Shown here one piece after another: positions 56,068 to 64,000 of a stretch of DNA of 64,000 nt. Below the pieces are notes generated by a model. The model saw nothing but the letters and a program-made list of their open reading frames with translations. It was not told the DNA's origin and searched no databases. Origin of the DNA: Rubrimonas cliftonensis (lineage in GTDB: Bacteria > Pseudomonadota > Alphaproteobacteria > Rhodobacterales > Rhodobacteraceae). A program made the position numbers and the translations under genes. The stretch spans positions 124,001 to 188,000 of the forward strand of contig NZ_FNQM01000006.1 of assembly GCF_900107585.1 (NCBI RefSeq). Reading direction: 5' to 3'. Position 1 is the first letter of the stretch. The number at the start of each line of letters is the position of its first letter.

Positions 56068-57510
56068 GTGTACGAGAAGGAAAAGGGCCTCATCGACGCC
56101 TTCATCCGCGGCGATCTCAGCCGCCGCGGGCTGCTGCGCGGCCTCGCGGCGACGGGCGTCAGCGCCTCCGCGGCGAGCGCGCTGGTCAACATGGCCCAGA
56201 GCCGCGCGCTGGCCGCCGACTTCGACTGGAAGAAGCACAGCGGCACTGGCGTCAAGCTGCTGCTGAACAAGCACCCCTACGCCGACGCCATGATCGCCAA
56301 CATCGAGACCTTCAAGGCGATGACTGGCATCGACGTCAGCTACGACGTGTTCCCCGAGGACGTCTATTTCGACAAGGTGACGGCGGCGCTCGCCTCCGGC
56401 TCGACCGAGTACGACGCCTTCATGACCGGCGCCTACATGACGTGGACCTACGGCCCCGCCGGCTGGACGGTCGACCTCAACGAATACATCATGGATCCGG
56501 CGAAGACCGCCCCCGGCTACAACTGGGACGACGTGCTGCCGGGCCTGCGCGCCTCGACGGCGTGGAACGGCGTTCCCGGCTCGGCGCTCGGCACCGAGGA
56601 CGCCAAGCAGTGGTGCATTCCGTGGGGCTACGAGCTCAACAGCCTCACCTACAACCGCCGCATGTTCGACCAGGCCGGCGTGACGCCGCCGGAGAACATG
56701 GAGGGGCTGATGGAGGCCGCCGCCAAGCTCGGCCGCGACATTCCCAACGCCTATGGCGTCGGCGTGCGCGGCTCGCGGAGCTGGGCGACGATCCATCCGG
56801 GTTTCCTCTCGGCCTACGCCAATTTCGGCCAGAAAGACCTCAACGTCGGGGCCGACGGCAAGCTCTCCGCCGCGATGAACACCGCCGAGTCTAAGGCGTT
56901 TCACGCCCAATGGGTGAAGATGATCCAGGACAGCGGGCCGCGCGACTGGTCCACCTACACCTGGTATCAGGTCGGCACCGACCTCGGCGCCGGCGCCTCG
57001 GCGATGATCTACGACGCCGACATCCTCGGCTACTTCATGAACGGCGGCGACAACGCGGAGGCCGGAAATCTGGGCTTCGCCGCCTTCACGCCGAACCCCG
57101 CCGCCAGCGCCCCCACGCCGAACGTGTGGATCTGGTCGCTGGCGATGTCGACGTTTTCCACGAAGAAGGACGCCGCATGGTACTTCATGCAATGGGCCAG
57201 CGGCGTGGAGCACGGAACCTTCGGCGCGACCAAGATGGACTTCGTGAACCCGGTGCGGAAGTCGGTCTGGTCCAACGAGGACTTCCGCAACCGGCTGGAG
57301 GCGAGCTATCCGGGCTATGTCGCGCAGCATGACGCCTCGGCGCCGGGCGCGACGATCTACTTCACCGCCCAGCCGCTGTTCTTTGACCTGACGACCGAAT
57401 GGGCGGCCACGCTGCAGCAGATGGTGGCGGGCCAGGCGCCGGTGGACGAGGGGCTCGACCAGCTCGCCGCCAGCGTCGACCGCCAGCTGAAGGAGGCCGG
57501 CCTCGGCTGA
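56068..57510 (+). CDS. ABC transporter substrate-binding protein (Tat signal)
   Basis: 480 residues from a GTG behind GGAGG. A twin-arginine signal LSRRGLLRGLAATGVSA (about residues 19-35) indicates export folded via Tat, unusual for family 1 binding proteins. The mature part has DVFPEDVYFDKVTAALASG, TGAYMTWTYGPAGWTVDL and IPWGYELNSLTYNRRMFDQAG, the normal family 1 sugar-binding blocks. It supplies the two permeases downstream. Substrate unknown; polyol is favoured by the adjacent kinases. Confidence 0.88.
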   Translation: MYEKEKGLIDAFIRGDLSRRGLLRGLAATGVSASAASALVNMAQSRALAADFDWKKHSGTGVKLLLNKHPYADAMIANIETFKAMTGIDVSYDVFPEDVYFDKVTAALASGSTEYDAFMTGAYMTWTYGPAGWTVDLNEYIMDPAKTAPGYNWDDVLPGLRASTAWNGVPGSALGTEDAKQWCIPWGYELNSLTYNRRMFDQAGVTPPENMEGLMEAAAKLGRDIPNAYGVGVRGSRSWATIHPGFLSAYANFGQKDLNVGADGKLSAAMNTAESKAFHAQWVKMIQDSGPRDWSTYTWYQVGTDLGAGASAMIYDADILGYFMNGGDNAEAGNLGFAAFTPNPAASAPTPNVWIWSLAMSTFSTKKDAAWYFMQWASGVEHGTFGATKMDFVNPVRKSVWSNEDFRNRLEASYPGYVAQHDASAPGATIYFTAQPLFFDLTTEWAATLQQMVAGQAPVDEGLDQLAASVDRQLKEAGLG

Positions 57511-57528
57511 GGCCGCGCCGCTTCTCGC

Positions 57529-57562
57529 CCGCCGCCCGGCGCCTGCGAGGACCGGGCGGCGG
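57529..57562 (+). other. Strong intercistronic hairpin after the binding-protein gene
   Basis: Perfect 11-bp stem (CCGCCGCCCGG against CCGGGCGGCGG) with a 12-base loop, 19 bases after the stop of the binding-protein gene. No T tract follows. As at frcB-frcC, it probably stabilises the upstream message or limits permease expression. Confidence 0.6.
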
Positions 57563-57606
57563 TCCCGCACCCCTGCCAGTCGCCGCCCCGCGGCGCCGGA
57601 GAGGCC

Positions 57607-58539
57607 ATGACCGCCGCTGACCCTGACCTGCAGAGCTTCGCGCCGCGCCGCCGCTTCCGCGTGGGCGCCCGCTGGCTGCCCTATCTGCTCAGCCTGCCGG
57701 CGCTGCTGGTGTGCATCGGCATCCTGATCCCGTTCGGCACGGCGGTCTTCTACTCGCTCCAGCGCTACCGGCTGAGCCAGCCCTGGGCGCGGCAGATGAA
57801 CTGGGGCGAGAACTACCTCAACTTCATGAGCGACCCCGCGTTCTGGAACACGCTCCAGGTCTCGCTGACCTACGCCGGCCTGACGGTGTCGCTGGAGCTG
57901 CTGCTGGGCCTCGGCATCGCCATGCTGCTGCGCGAGAGCAACCGGCTCAACAACGCCATCTCGGTCATGCTGCTGCTGCCGCTGATGACCGCCCCGGCGC
58001 TGGCGGCGCTGATGTGGAAGCTGATGACCAACCCGAATTTCGGCGTGCTGAGCTACGGCGCCCGGCTGATCGGGCTGGAGGAGTTCAAGTGGGCGTCCGA
58101 CCCCTCCACCGCGATGCTGACCGTGGTGATCGTCGATATCTGGGTCTACACGCCCTTCATCATGATCCTGCTGCTGGCGGGGCTGCGCTCGCTGCCCAAG
58201 CAGCCCTTCGAGGCCGCTGCGCTCGACGGCGTGCCGCCGCTGTTCGTGTTCTGGCGCATCACCCTGCCGATGCTGACGCCCTACATCCTCACCGCGACGC
58301 TGTTCCGCCTGCTGGAGAGCATCCAGCAGTTCGACATCATCTATGCGATGACCCAGGGGGGGCCCGGCGACACGCTGACGGTGTTCCAGGTCGAGGCCTA
58401 CCTGAACTTCTTCCAGTCGACGAACGTGGGCCGCTCGGCGGCGCTGCTGATGATCCTGTGGGCCATCACCTATTTTCTGTCGTCGATCTTCATCAAGAAC
58501 TGGCTGCGGCTGCGCGAACGCGCCCGCGGCGACGCGTGA
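57607..58539 (+). CDS. ABC transporter permease (MalF/UgpA type)
   Basis: 310 residues, six membrane helices. The first begins LPYLLSLPALLVCIGILIPF. The cytoplasmic coupling loop is PFEAAALDGVPPLFVFWRITLPML (EAA motif). It pairs with the next gene to form the membrane channel for a sugar or polyol. GGAGAGG precedes the ATG. A late LESIQQFDIIYAMTQGGPGD segment is the common MalF-family end. Confidence 0.9.
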   Translation: MTAADPDLQSFAPRRRFRVGARWLPYLLSLPALLVCIGILIPFGTAVFYSLQRYRLSQPWARQMNWGENYLNFMSDPAFWNTLQVSLTYAGLTVSLELLLGLGIAMLLRESNRLNNAISVMLLLPLMTAPALAALMWKLMTNPNFGVLSYGARLIGLEEFKWASDPSTAMLTVVIVDIWVYTPFIMILLLAGLRSLPKQPFEAAALDGVPPLFVFWRITLPMLTPYILTATLFRLLESIQQFDIIYAMTQGGPGDTLTVFQVEAYLNFFQSTNVGRSAALLMILWAITYFLSSIFIKNWLRLRERARGDA

Positions 58540-58550
58540 GGGAGGCGAGC

Positions 58551-59408
58551 ATGGACCACGCATCCCCGATGACGCGCTGGCTGAAGGGCCTCGCCCTGAC
58601 GCTGGTGGTGATCTTCTTCATGTTCCCGATCCTGTGGATCGTGCTCATGAGCTTCCAGACCAACGAGACCATCCTGCGCATGCCGCCATCGGTGGTCTTC
58701 ACGCCGACGCTGGAGAACTATCAGGCGCTGATCACCGGCAAGCTGGTCAGCAGCGCCGGCGTTCTCGAAATCCAGTTCATGCGCAACCTGATGAACTCGG
58801 TGATCCTGTCGGTGTGTTCGGTGGCGCTGTCGCTGCTGCTGGGCGTGCCGGCGGCCTATGCGTTCGCGCGCCACAAGTTCCGCGGCAGCGAGGACATCGC
58901 CTTCACGCTGCTGAGCTTCCGCTTCGCGCCGCCGCTGCTGGTGCTGCTGCCGCTGGCGCTGTACTTTCAGGATCTGGGACTCGCGAACACCTATATAGGG
59001 CTGATCTGGGTCTATCAGCTCATCTGCCTGCCGCTGATCCTGTGGATCGTGCGCGGCTATTTCGAGGACATCAGCCCGGACGTCGAACACGCCTACCGGC
59101 TGGCGGGCCATTCGTGGTTCTCGACCTTCCGCAGGATCGCGCTGCCGCTGGCGGGGCCGGGGATCGCGGCGGCCGGCCTGCTGGCCTTCATCTTCGCGTG
59201 GAACAACTTCGTCTTCGCGCTGGTGCTGGCTTCGGCGGACAAGCAGCCGGTGACGGTGGGCGCGCTGGCCTTCGTGACGGCCTCGGGCATCCAGTACGGC
59301 CAGATCGCGGCGGGGATCGTGCTGTCGATCGCGCCGACGCTGGCGCTGGCGCTCTATGCGCAGCGCTACCTTGTCGAGGGCCTGTCGCTCGGCGCGGTGA
59401 AAGGATGA
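58551..59408 (+). CDS. ABC transporter permease (MalG/UgpE type)
   Basis: 285 residues, six membrane helices. It begins GLALTLVVIFFMFPILWIVL. The coupling loop is DVEHAYRLAGHSWFSTFRRIALPLAGPG, where the usual EAA start is VEHAYRLAG. PTLENYQAL and NSVILS are typical MalG-family blocks. Starts 12 bp after the first permease behind GAGGGAGG. Its stop overlaps the first ATPase gene (ATGA). Confidence 0.9.
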   Translation: MDHASPMTRWLKGLALTLVVIFFMFPILWIVLMSFQTNETILRMPPSVVFTPTLENYQALITGKLVSSAGVLEIQFMRNLMNSVILSVCSVALSLLLGVPAAYAFARHKFRGSEDIAFTLLSFRFAPPLLVLLPLALYFQDLGLANTYIGLIWVYQLICLPLILWIVRGYFEDISPDVEHAYRLAGHSWFSTFRRIALPLAGPGIAAAGLLAFIFAWNNFVFALVLASADKQPVTVGALAFVTASGIQYGQIAAGIVLSIAPTLALALYAQRYLVEGLSLGAVKG

Positions 59409-60541
59409 ACGCCATGACGGAGCGCAAGCCGCCGGCCATCGAGATCGACGCCGTGACCAAGCGGTTCAAGACCGACGTGGCGCTAGACGCGGTGTCGCTG
59501 AGCGTGGCCGAGGGCGAGACGCTGGCGCTGTTCGGCCCCTCGGGCGCCGGCAAGACGGTGCTGCTGCGGGTGATCGCGGGGCTCGTCGAGGCCGACGCGG
59601 GGCGCATCCGCATCGGCGGGCGCGATATGGACGACGTGCCGCCGGAGGAGCGCGGCGTCGGCATGGCGTTCCAGAACTTCGCGCTGTTCCCGCACATGTC
59701 GGCCTTCGACAACATCGCGAGCCCGCTGACCGCGCGGCGGCAGTCGGGCGAGGCGCTGCGGGCGGGCGTCGAGAAGCTGGCGACCATGCTGAAAATCGGC
59801 CATGTGCTCGGGCAGGCGCCGAAGGCGCTCTCGAACGGGCAGAAGCAGCGCACGGCGCTGGCGCGGGCGCTGGCGGGCGGGCCGCGCACGCTGCTGCTCG
59901 ACGACCCGCTGCGCAACGTGGACGCCAAGCTGCGGTTCGAGATGCGGCTGGAGCTGCCAAGGCTGCTGGCGCGCGAGAAGGCGACGACGATCTACGTCAC
60001 GCAGGACTATCGCGAGGCGATGGCGCTGGGCGACCGCATCGCGGTGCTGGAGGGCGGACGGGTGACGCAGCTGGGCACGCCCGAGGAGGTGTATCTCGCC
60101 CCCGCGACGCTCTCGGTCGCGCGGCTGTTCGGCGACCCGGCGATCAACACGCTGAAGGTGACGCCGCAGACCGACGGGCAGGGCCCCTTCGTGCTGCTGA
60201 GCGACCTGCGCGCGCCGCTCGACGACGGCCTCTCCCACGCCGCGGGGCGGCCTTGCGTGCTCGGCCTGCGGCCCGAGGCTGTGCGCTTCACCGAGGCGGG
60301 CGCGCCGGGGGCGGTGGCGGTGACGGTGGAGGCCGAGACGCCGCTCAACGAGAAGACCGTGACGCTGGTGACGACCAAGCGCGGCCGCGAGATTCTCGTC
60401 TCGCGCCCCGCCGGAACCCCCGGCCCCGCCGAGGGCGCGGCGCACATCGCGGTGGACAGCGCCCACGCGCTGCTCTTCGACGCCGAGACCGGCGCCCGCA
60501 TCGCGCCGCGAGAGACCACGCGCAGGGGGGCCGCGGCATGA
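59405..60541 (+). CDS. ABC transporter ATPase 1 with degenerate catalytic motifs
   Basis: 378 residues, MalK/UgpC-type with a C-terminal TOBE-like domain. Walker A is GPSGAGKT (44-51) and Gln90 the Q-loop. The signature reads LSNGQKQR (142-149) instead of SGGQ. Walker B ends LLLDD, so the catalytic Glu is Asp167. The H-loop reads VTQDY, with Gln200 for His. Together these predict weak ATP turnover at its own site. ATPase 2, encoded next, has the normal Glu and His, so the pair is asymmetric. The ATG overlaps the permease stop; a Met three codons later is also possible. Confidence 0.9.
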   Translation: MNAMTERKPPAIEIDAVTKRFKTDVALDAVSLSVAEGETLALFGPSGAGKTVLLRVIAGLVEADAGRIRIGGRDMDDVPPEERGVGMAFQNFALFPHMSAFDNIASPLTARRQSGEALRAGVEKLATMLKIGHVLGQAPKALSNGQKQRTALARALAGGPRTLLLDDPLRNVDAKLRFEMRLELPRLLAREKATTIYVTQDYREAMALGDRIAVLEGGRVTQLGTPEEVYLAPATLSVARLFGDPAINTLKVTPQTDGQGPFVLLSDLRAPLDDGLSHAAGRPCVLGLRPEAVRFTEAGAPGAVAVTVEAETPLNEKTVTLVTTKRGREILVSRPAGTPGPAEGAAHIAVDSAHALLFDAETGARIAPRETTRRGAAA

Positions 60542-61665
60542 GCGCGCCGGCGCTGGAACTCGACCGCGTCTCCAAGATCTACGGCGCGAAGGCCGCGAGG
60601 CCGGTGCGCGCCGTCGATGCGGTGAGCATGTCGGTCGCGAAAGGGGAGATCGTGGCGCTGCTCGGCTCCTCGGGCTGCGGCAAGACCTCGACGCTGCGGA
60701 TGGTGGCCGGTTTCGAGACCGTCAGCGAGGGCGCCGTGCGCATCGCGGGGCGCGAGGTCAACCGCGTCGCGCCCGCGAAGCGCAACGTCGCCATGGCCTT
60801 CGAGGGCTACTCGCTCTACCCGCCGCTGACGGTGCGCGAGAACATCGCCTTCGCGCTGAAATCCGCCAGGCTGCCGCGCGAGGAGGTGGCGCGGCGCGTC
60901 GCCGAGATCGCGCATCTGCTGGAGATCGAGCCGATCCTCGACCGCTACCCCGCCTCCATCTCCGGCGGCCAGCAGCAGCGCGCGAGCCTCGGCCGGGCGC
61001 TGATCCGCGAGGCCGACCTGCACCTGCTCGACGAGCCGATGGGGCAGCTTGAGCCGGCGCTCAGGGCGCTGCTGCGCGGGCGCATCAAGCACTTCGTCAA
61101 GGAGCGCGGGCTGACCGCCGTGCTCGTCACCCACGACCAGACCGAGGCGAACGCCCTGGCTGACCGCATCGCGGTGATGGAGGGCGGCGTGCTGCAGCAG
61201 TTCGCCAGCCCCGCCGAGCTTAAGGACCGTCCTGCGAACCTCTTTACGGGCACGTTCATCGGCGAGCCGCCGATGAACGTGTTTCAGGCGCAGGCGCGGG
61301 CGGAGGGCGACGCGCTGCGGCTGGGCTTGGGCGAGGGCGTGGCGCTTGACTACCCGGCCGCGGGCTTCGAGCCGGCGGTGCGCGAGACCATCCTCAAGCG
61401 CGGGCGGGTGACGCTGGGGGTCAGGCCCCATGCGGTGCGGCTCGATCCCGCCGGCGCGCCGGCGGAGGTGGCGGCGAACCAGTGGCTCGGCGACCAGTCC
61501 CACATCGCCGCGTCCTTCGCCGGCGGCACGCTGGTGACGGTGGAGCACGACCGCGCGCGGCTGCGGCCCGGCGACCGCATCGGCGTGCGCTTCGAGCCCG
61601 CCGATCTGCATGTCTTCGACGGCGAGACCGGCGCCGCCCTCAGCCATGGCGGGAGGGCGGCGTGA
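60538..61665 (+). CDS. ABC transporter ATPase 2 (near-consensus partner)
   Basis: 375 residues, MalK/UgpC-type. Walker A is GSSGCGKT (43-50), the signature ISGGQQQR (141-148), Walker B LHLLDE (Glu166) and the H-loop VTHDQ (His199). The Q-loop position is Glu89 (AFEGYSLYPPL) where Gln is usual, and the D-loop has LEP in place of LDA. It is expected to form a heterodimer with ATPase 1, whose Glu and His are replaced. The start overlaps the ATPase 1 stop (ATGA) and its stop overlaps the kinase start (GTGA). Confidence 0.9.
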   Translation: MSAPALELDRVSKIYGAKAARPVRAVDAVSMSVAKGEIVALLGSSGCGKTSTLRMVAGFETVSEGAVRIAGREVNRVAPAKRNVAMAFEGYSLYPPLTVRENIAFALKSARLPREEVARRVAEIAHLLEIEPILDRYPASISGGQQQRASLGRALIREADLHLLDEPMGQLEPALRALLRGRIKHFVKERGLTAVLVTHDQTEANALADRIAVMEGGVLQQFASPAELKDRPANLFTGTFIGEPPMNVFQAQARAEGDALRLGLGEGVALDYPAAGFEPAVRETILKRGRVTLGVRPHAVRLDPAGAPAEVAANQWLGDQSHIAASFAGGTLVTVEHDRARLRPGDRIGVRFEPADLHVFDGETGAALSHGGRAA

Positions 61666-63224
61666 ACGGAGAAGCCCCCGCCTTCATCGGGCTCGACGCC
61701 GGCACCTCCGTCATCAAGGCGGTGGCGTTCGAGGCGGACGGGCGGCAGATCGGCCTCGCCAGCCGCCCGAATGCCTACGCCGTGCTGGAGGGCGGCGGCG
61801 TCGAGCAGGACATGGCGCGCACCTGGGCCGACGCCGCGACGGTGGTGAGGGCGCTGGTGGACAAGACGCCTGGGCTGGCCGCGCGCTGCGCCGGGCTCGC
61901 CGTGACCGGGCAGGGCGACGGGACGTGGCTGGTGGACGCCGCGGGCGAGCCGGTCCATGACGGCTGGCTCTGGCTCGACGGTCGCGCGGCGCGCGAGGCG
62001 CGCGAGATCGTCGCCGGCGAGGGCGGGGGGCTGATCTTTGAGACGACCGGCGCCGGCGTCACCGTCTGCCAGATGCGCACCCAGCTTGTCTGGATGAAGC
62101 GCCACGCGCCGGAGCTGCTCGCCCGCGCCGCGACCGCGCTGCACCCCAAGGAGTTCCTCTACCTGCGCCTGACCGGCGAGCGCGCGACCTGCCCGACCGA
62201 GGGCGTGTTCACCTTCGGCGACTTCCGCACCCGCGCCTATTCCGACGACGTGATCGAGGCGCTGGGCCTGAGCGACCTGAAGCGCCTGCTGCCGCCCATC
62301 GTCGACGGCGCGCAGACCGCGCATCCGCTGACGGCGGCGGCGGCGGAGATGACGGGGCTGAAGCCGGGCCTGCCGGTGACGCTCGGCTATGTCGACGTGA
62401 TGTGCTGCGCCTTCGGCGGCGGGCTGCACGACGCGGGCGCCGCGCCGGGCATGACCATCCTCGGCTCGACCGGCATCCACATGCGCTTCGTCCCAGACGC
62501 CGCCCAGGTGAGCCTCAGCCCTGCGCGCACGGGCTACGTGATGGCGTTCCCCGGCGGGGCGCTGGCGCAGATGCAGCTCAACATGGCGGCGACGCTCAAC
62601 ATCGACTGGATGCTCGACGCGGGGCGCGAACTGCTCGCGGCCCATGGCGTGAGCAGGGAGCGGGCGGAGATGCTGGCGGGGCTAGACGCGGCGGTGATGG
62701 CGGCGCGGCCCGGCGCGGCGCTCTACCACCCCTACATCTCGCCCGCCGGCGAGCGCGGCCCTTTCGCCGAGCCCGACGCGCGCGCCAGCTTCACCGGGCT
62801 GGCGCAGGGGACCGGCTGGTTCGACATGACGCGCGCCGTCTTCGAGGGCCTCGCCTTCGCGGCGCGCGACTGCTACGGCGCGATGGGGCCGGTCCCTGCC
62901 GAGGTGCGGCTTTCCGGCGGCGCCGCGCGCTCCGGCGCAATGCGGAGAATCCTCTCCGCCGCGCTCGGCGCGCCGACGCGCGGCGTGGCGCGGGAGGAGG
63001 CGGGTGCCGCCGGCGCCTGCATGATCGCCGCGCTGCGCGAGGGCCTCCACCCTGACGCGCAGTCCTGCGCCGACGCCTGGGTGGCGCCGCATCTGGGCGC
63101 GCTCGAGCCGCCCGACGCGCGGCTTGCCGACATCTATGCGCCGCTGTTCGAGGCGTTCCGCGCCACGCGCGAGGCGCTCGCGCCGGCGTGGGGCGCGCTC
63201 GCCGACGTCCGGAGGGGATCATGA
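61662..63224 (+). CDS. FGGY-family kinase, erythritol kinase (EryA)-like
   Basis: 520 residues. IGLDAGTSVIKAVAFEADG is the N-terminal motif. GVEQDMARTWADAATVVRAL, AVTGQGDGTWLVDA and FTFGDFRTRAYSDDVIEALG resemble EryA-type erythritol kinases as I recall them; LSGGAARSGAMRRILSAALG is the C-terminal ADP site. It phosphorylates the imported polyol or sugar. A GTG overlaps the ATPase stop. It differs clearly from the xylulokinase-like kinase at 52386, so the locus encodes two kinases with distinct substrates or steps. AI-2 kinase (LsrK) is a less likely alternative. Confidence 0.85.
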   Translation: MNGEAPAFIGLDAGTSVIKAVAFEADGRQIGLASRPNAYAVLEGGGVEQDMARTWADAATVVRALVDKTPGLAARCAGLAVTGQGDGTWLVDAAGEPVHDGWLWLDGRAAREAREIVAGEGGGLIFETTGAGVTVCQMRTQLVWMKRHAPELLARAATALHPKEFLYLRLTGERATCPTEGVFTFGDFRTRAYSDDVIEALGLSDLKRLLPPIVDGAQTAHPLTAAAAEMTGLKPGLPVTLGYVDVMCCAFGGGLHDAGAAPGMTILGSTGIHMRFVPDAAQVSLSPARTGYVMAFPGGALAQMQLNMAATLNIDWMLDAGRELLAAHGVSRERAEMLAGLDAAVMAARPGAALYHPYISPAGERGPFAEPDARASFTGLAQGTGWFDMTRAVFEGLAFAARDCYGAMGPVPAEVRLSGGAARSGAMRRILSAALGAPTRGVAREEAGAAGACMIAALREGLHPDAQSCADAWVAPHLGALEPPDARLADIYAPLFEAFRATREALAPAWGALADVRRGS

Positions 63225-64000
63225 CCGTCGAGATCGCCGTGATCGGCGACCGCTTCATGCTGTCGTCGATGTTCGAGAGCGCCATCCGCGAGGCCTGCGG
63301 CGACGCCGTATCCTGCCGCCTGCTCGACCTGCCATGGCCCGACGAGCCGATGGAGCACGGATACGCGAAGCCGGGCATGGACGGGCTCAAGGAATACATG
63401 GGCGAGCCTGACGACGTGATCGCCCATGTCGGGAACGCGCCGATCCTCGTGACGCATCTCGCGCCGCTCTCGGCCGCGATGTTCGAGGCGATGCCGGCGC
63501 TGAAGCTGGTGGCGGTGTCGCGCGGCGGGCCGGTCAACATCGACATGGCCGCCGCCCGCGAACGCGGCGTGACGGTGGTCAACACGCCGGGCCGCAACGC
63601 CTCCGCCGTCGCCGAGTTCACCCTCGGCGCCATCCTCGCCGAGACCCGCAACATCACCCGCGGGCACGACGCGCTGCGGCGCGGCGAGTGGCGCGGCGAT
63701 CTCTACCGCGCCGACGAGACCGGCGAGGAGCTGTCGGAGATGACCGTCGGCGTCATCGGCTACGGCGCCATCGGAACCCGCGTGGTGAAGCTGCTGCGCG
63801 CCTTCGGGGCGCGGGTGATGGTGGCCGACCCCTATGTGCAGCTCAGTGCGGCCGACGCGGCGGACGGGGTGAAGCTCGTCAGCCGCGAGACGCTGCTGGC
63901 GGAGGCCGACGTCGTCACCCTGCACGCCCGCGTCACGCCCGAGACCACGGGCTTCATCGACGCGCAAGCCTTAGCCGCCATGAAGCCGGGCGCAGTCTTC
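63221..64000 (+). CDS. D-isomer-specific 2-hydroxyacid dehydrogenase (3' end outside window)
   Basis: 260 residues are visible. The catalytic-domain part has LVAVSRGGPVNIDMAAARERGV and NTPGRNASAVAEFTLGAILAETR. The NAD-binding motif is VGVIGYGAIGTRVVKLLRAFG, followed by ADPYV. Then EADVVTLHARVTPETTGFI, where His occurs near the active site. The ATG overlaps the kinase stop (ATGA), so it is coupled to the kinase. It may oxidise a hydroxyacid or act as a phosphoglycerate-dehydrogenase-like step in polyol breakdown. The end is not seen, so its final catalytic His-Glu region cannot be checked. Confidence 0.85.
   Translation, partial: MTVEIAVIGDRFMLSSMFESAIREACGDAVSCRLLDLPWPDEPMEHGYAKPGMDGLKEYMGEPDDVIAHVGNAPILVTHLAPLSAAMFEAMPALKLVAVSRGGPVNIDMAAARERGVTVVNTPGRNASAVAEFTLGAILAETRNITRGHDALRRGEWRGDLYRADETGEELSEMTVGVIGYGAIGTRVVKLLRAFGARVMVADPYVQLSAADAADGVKLVSRETLLAEADVVTLHARVTPETTGFIDAQALAAMKPGAVF

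Noticed and set aside
55834-58563. 909-codon minus-strand frame opposite the regulator, binding protein and permease
   Set aside because: Shadow of three well-supported genes; no recognisable motif.

Overview
The window comes from a very GC-rich alphaproteobacterium, most likely in or near Rhodobacterales. This is inferred from the base composition, a VPLPA-CTERM type sorting tail, PleD and DUF3572 neighbours, an MmcB-family protein, a FrcBCA-type fructose importer joined to Entner-Doudoroff genes, and CMP-Kdo synthesis. No CRISPR array, insertion sequence, prophage or plasmid function was seen. The layout looks chromosomal, with one tRNA-Leu(CAA).

Left part (1-9.5 kb): the end of an ECF sigma factor, overlapped by a small membrane anti-sigma candidate and a periplasmic metal-sensor-like protein. 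Next come pleD (diguanylate cyclase), a DUF3572 protein, dnaG and rpoD, an orphan membrane protein, and a secreted DUF4394 protein with a sorting tail.

Fructose/mannose catabolism (9.5-23 kb): about 12 kb of minus-strand genes make one unit. They encode a FrcB/FrcC/FrcA importer, a lyxose/mannose-type isomerase, a PfkB fructokinase, Zwf, Pgl, Edd, Eda, a methylglyoxal synthase and a FrcK-like P-loop kinase. A FAD-dependent oxidoreductase of lower GC sits between zwf and pgl. A divergent ROK repressor faces the unit across a 22-bp palindrome. No pgi is present here.

Thiamine (23-29.8 kb): thiBPQ (uptake) and thiMED (salvage) diverge from a short region carrying two back-to-back TPP riboswitches. 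A short-chain dehydrogenase coupled to thiD carries an in-frame stop.

Middle (30-50.9 kb): a sodium:solute symporter, a PgdA/NodB-like deacetylase, a small CxxC protein and a COG0523 GTPase form a possible cassette, with a 27-bp tandem repeat at the last gene junction. Then follow tRNA-Leu, phoB, a PPOX flavoprotein, asd, a GT4 glycosyltransferase, an alpha/beta hydrolase, cobQ, an acyl-CoA synthetase, a yceI-yceI-cytochrome b561 operon, N-formylglutamate amidohydrolase, mmcB, kdsB, a ThDP enzyme, and a DUF305 protein behind a CueR-type promoter.

Right part (50.9-64 kb): a sugar-alcohol utilisation locus. It has an AraM/glycerol-1-phosphate dehydrogenase-like enzyme and an FGGY kinase divergent across two operator-like palindromes, an AraL/NagD-like HAD protein and a SorC-family regulator. 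An operon follows with a binding protein, two permeases, two non-identical ATPases, an EryA-like kinase and a 2-hydroxyacid dehydrogenase cut by the window end. The two ATPases predict one degenerate and one near-consensus ATP site. The substrate cannot be read from the sequence; an erythritol-like polyol is the best guess.
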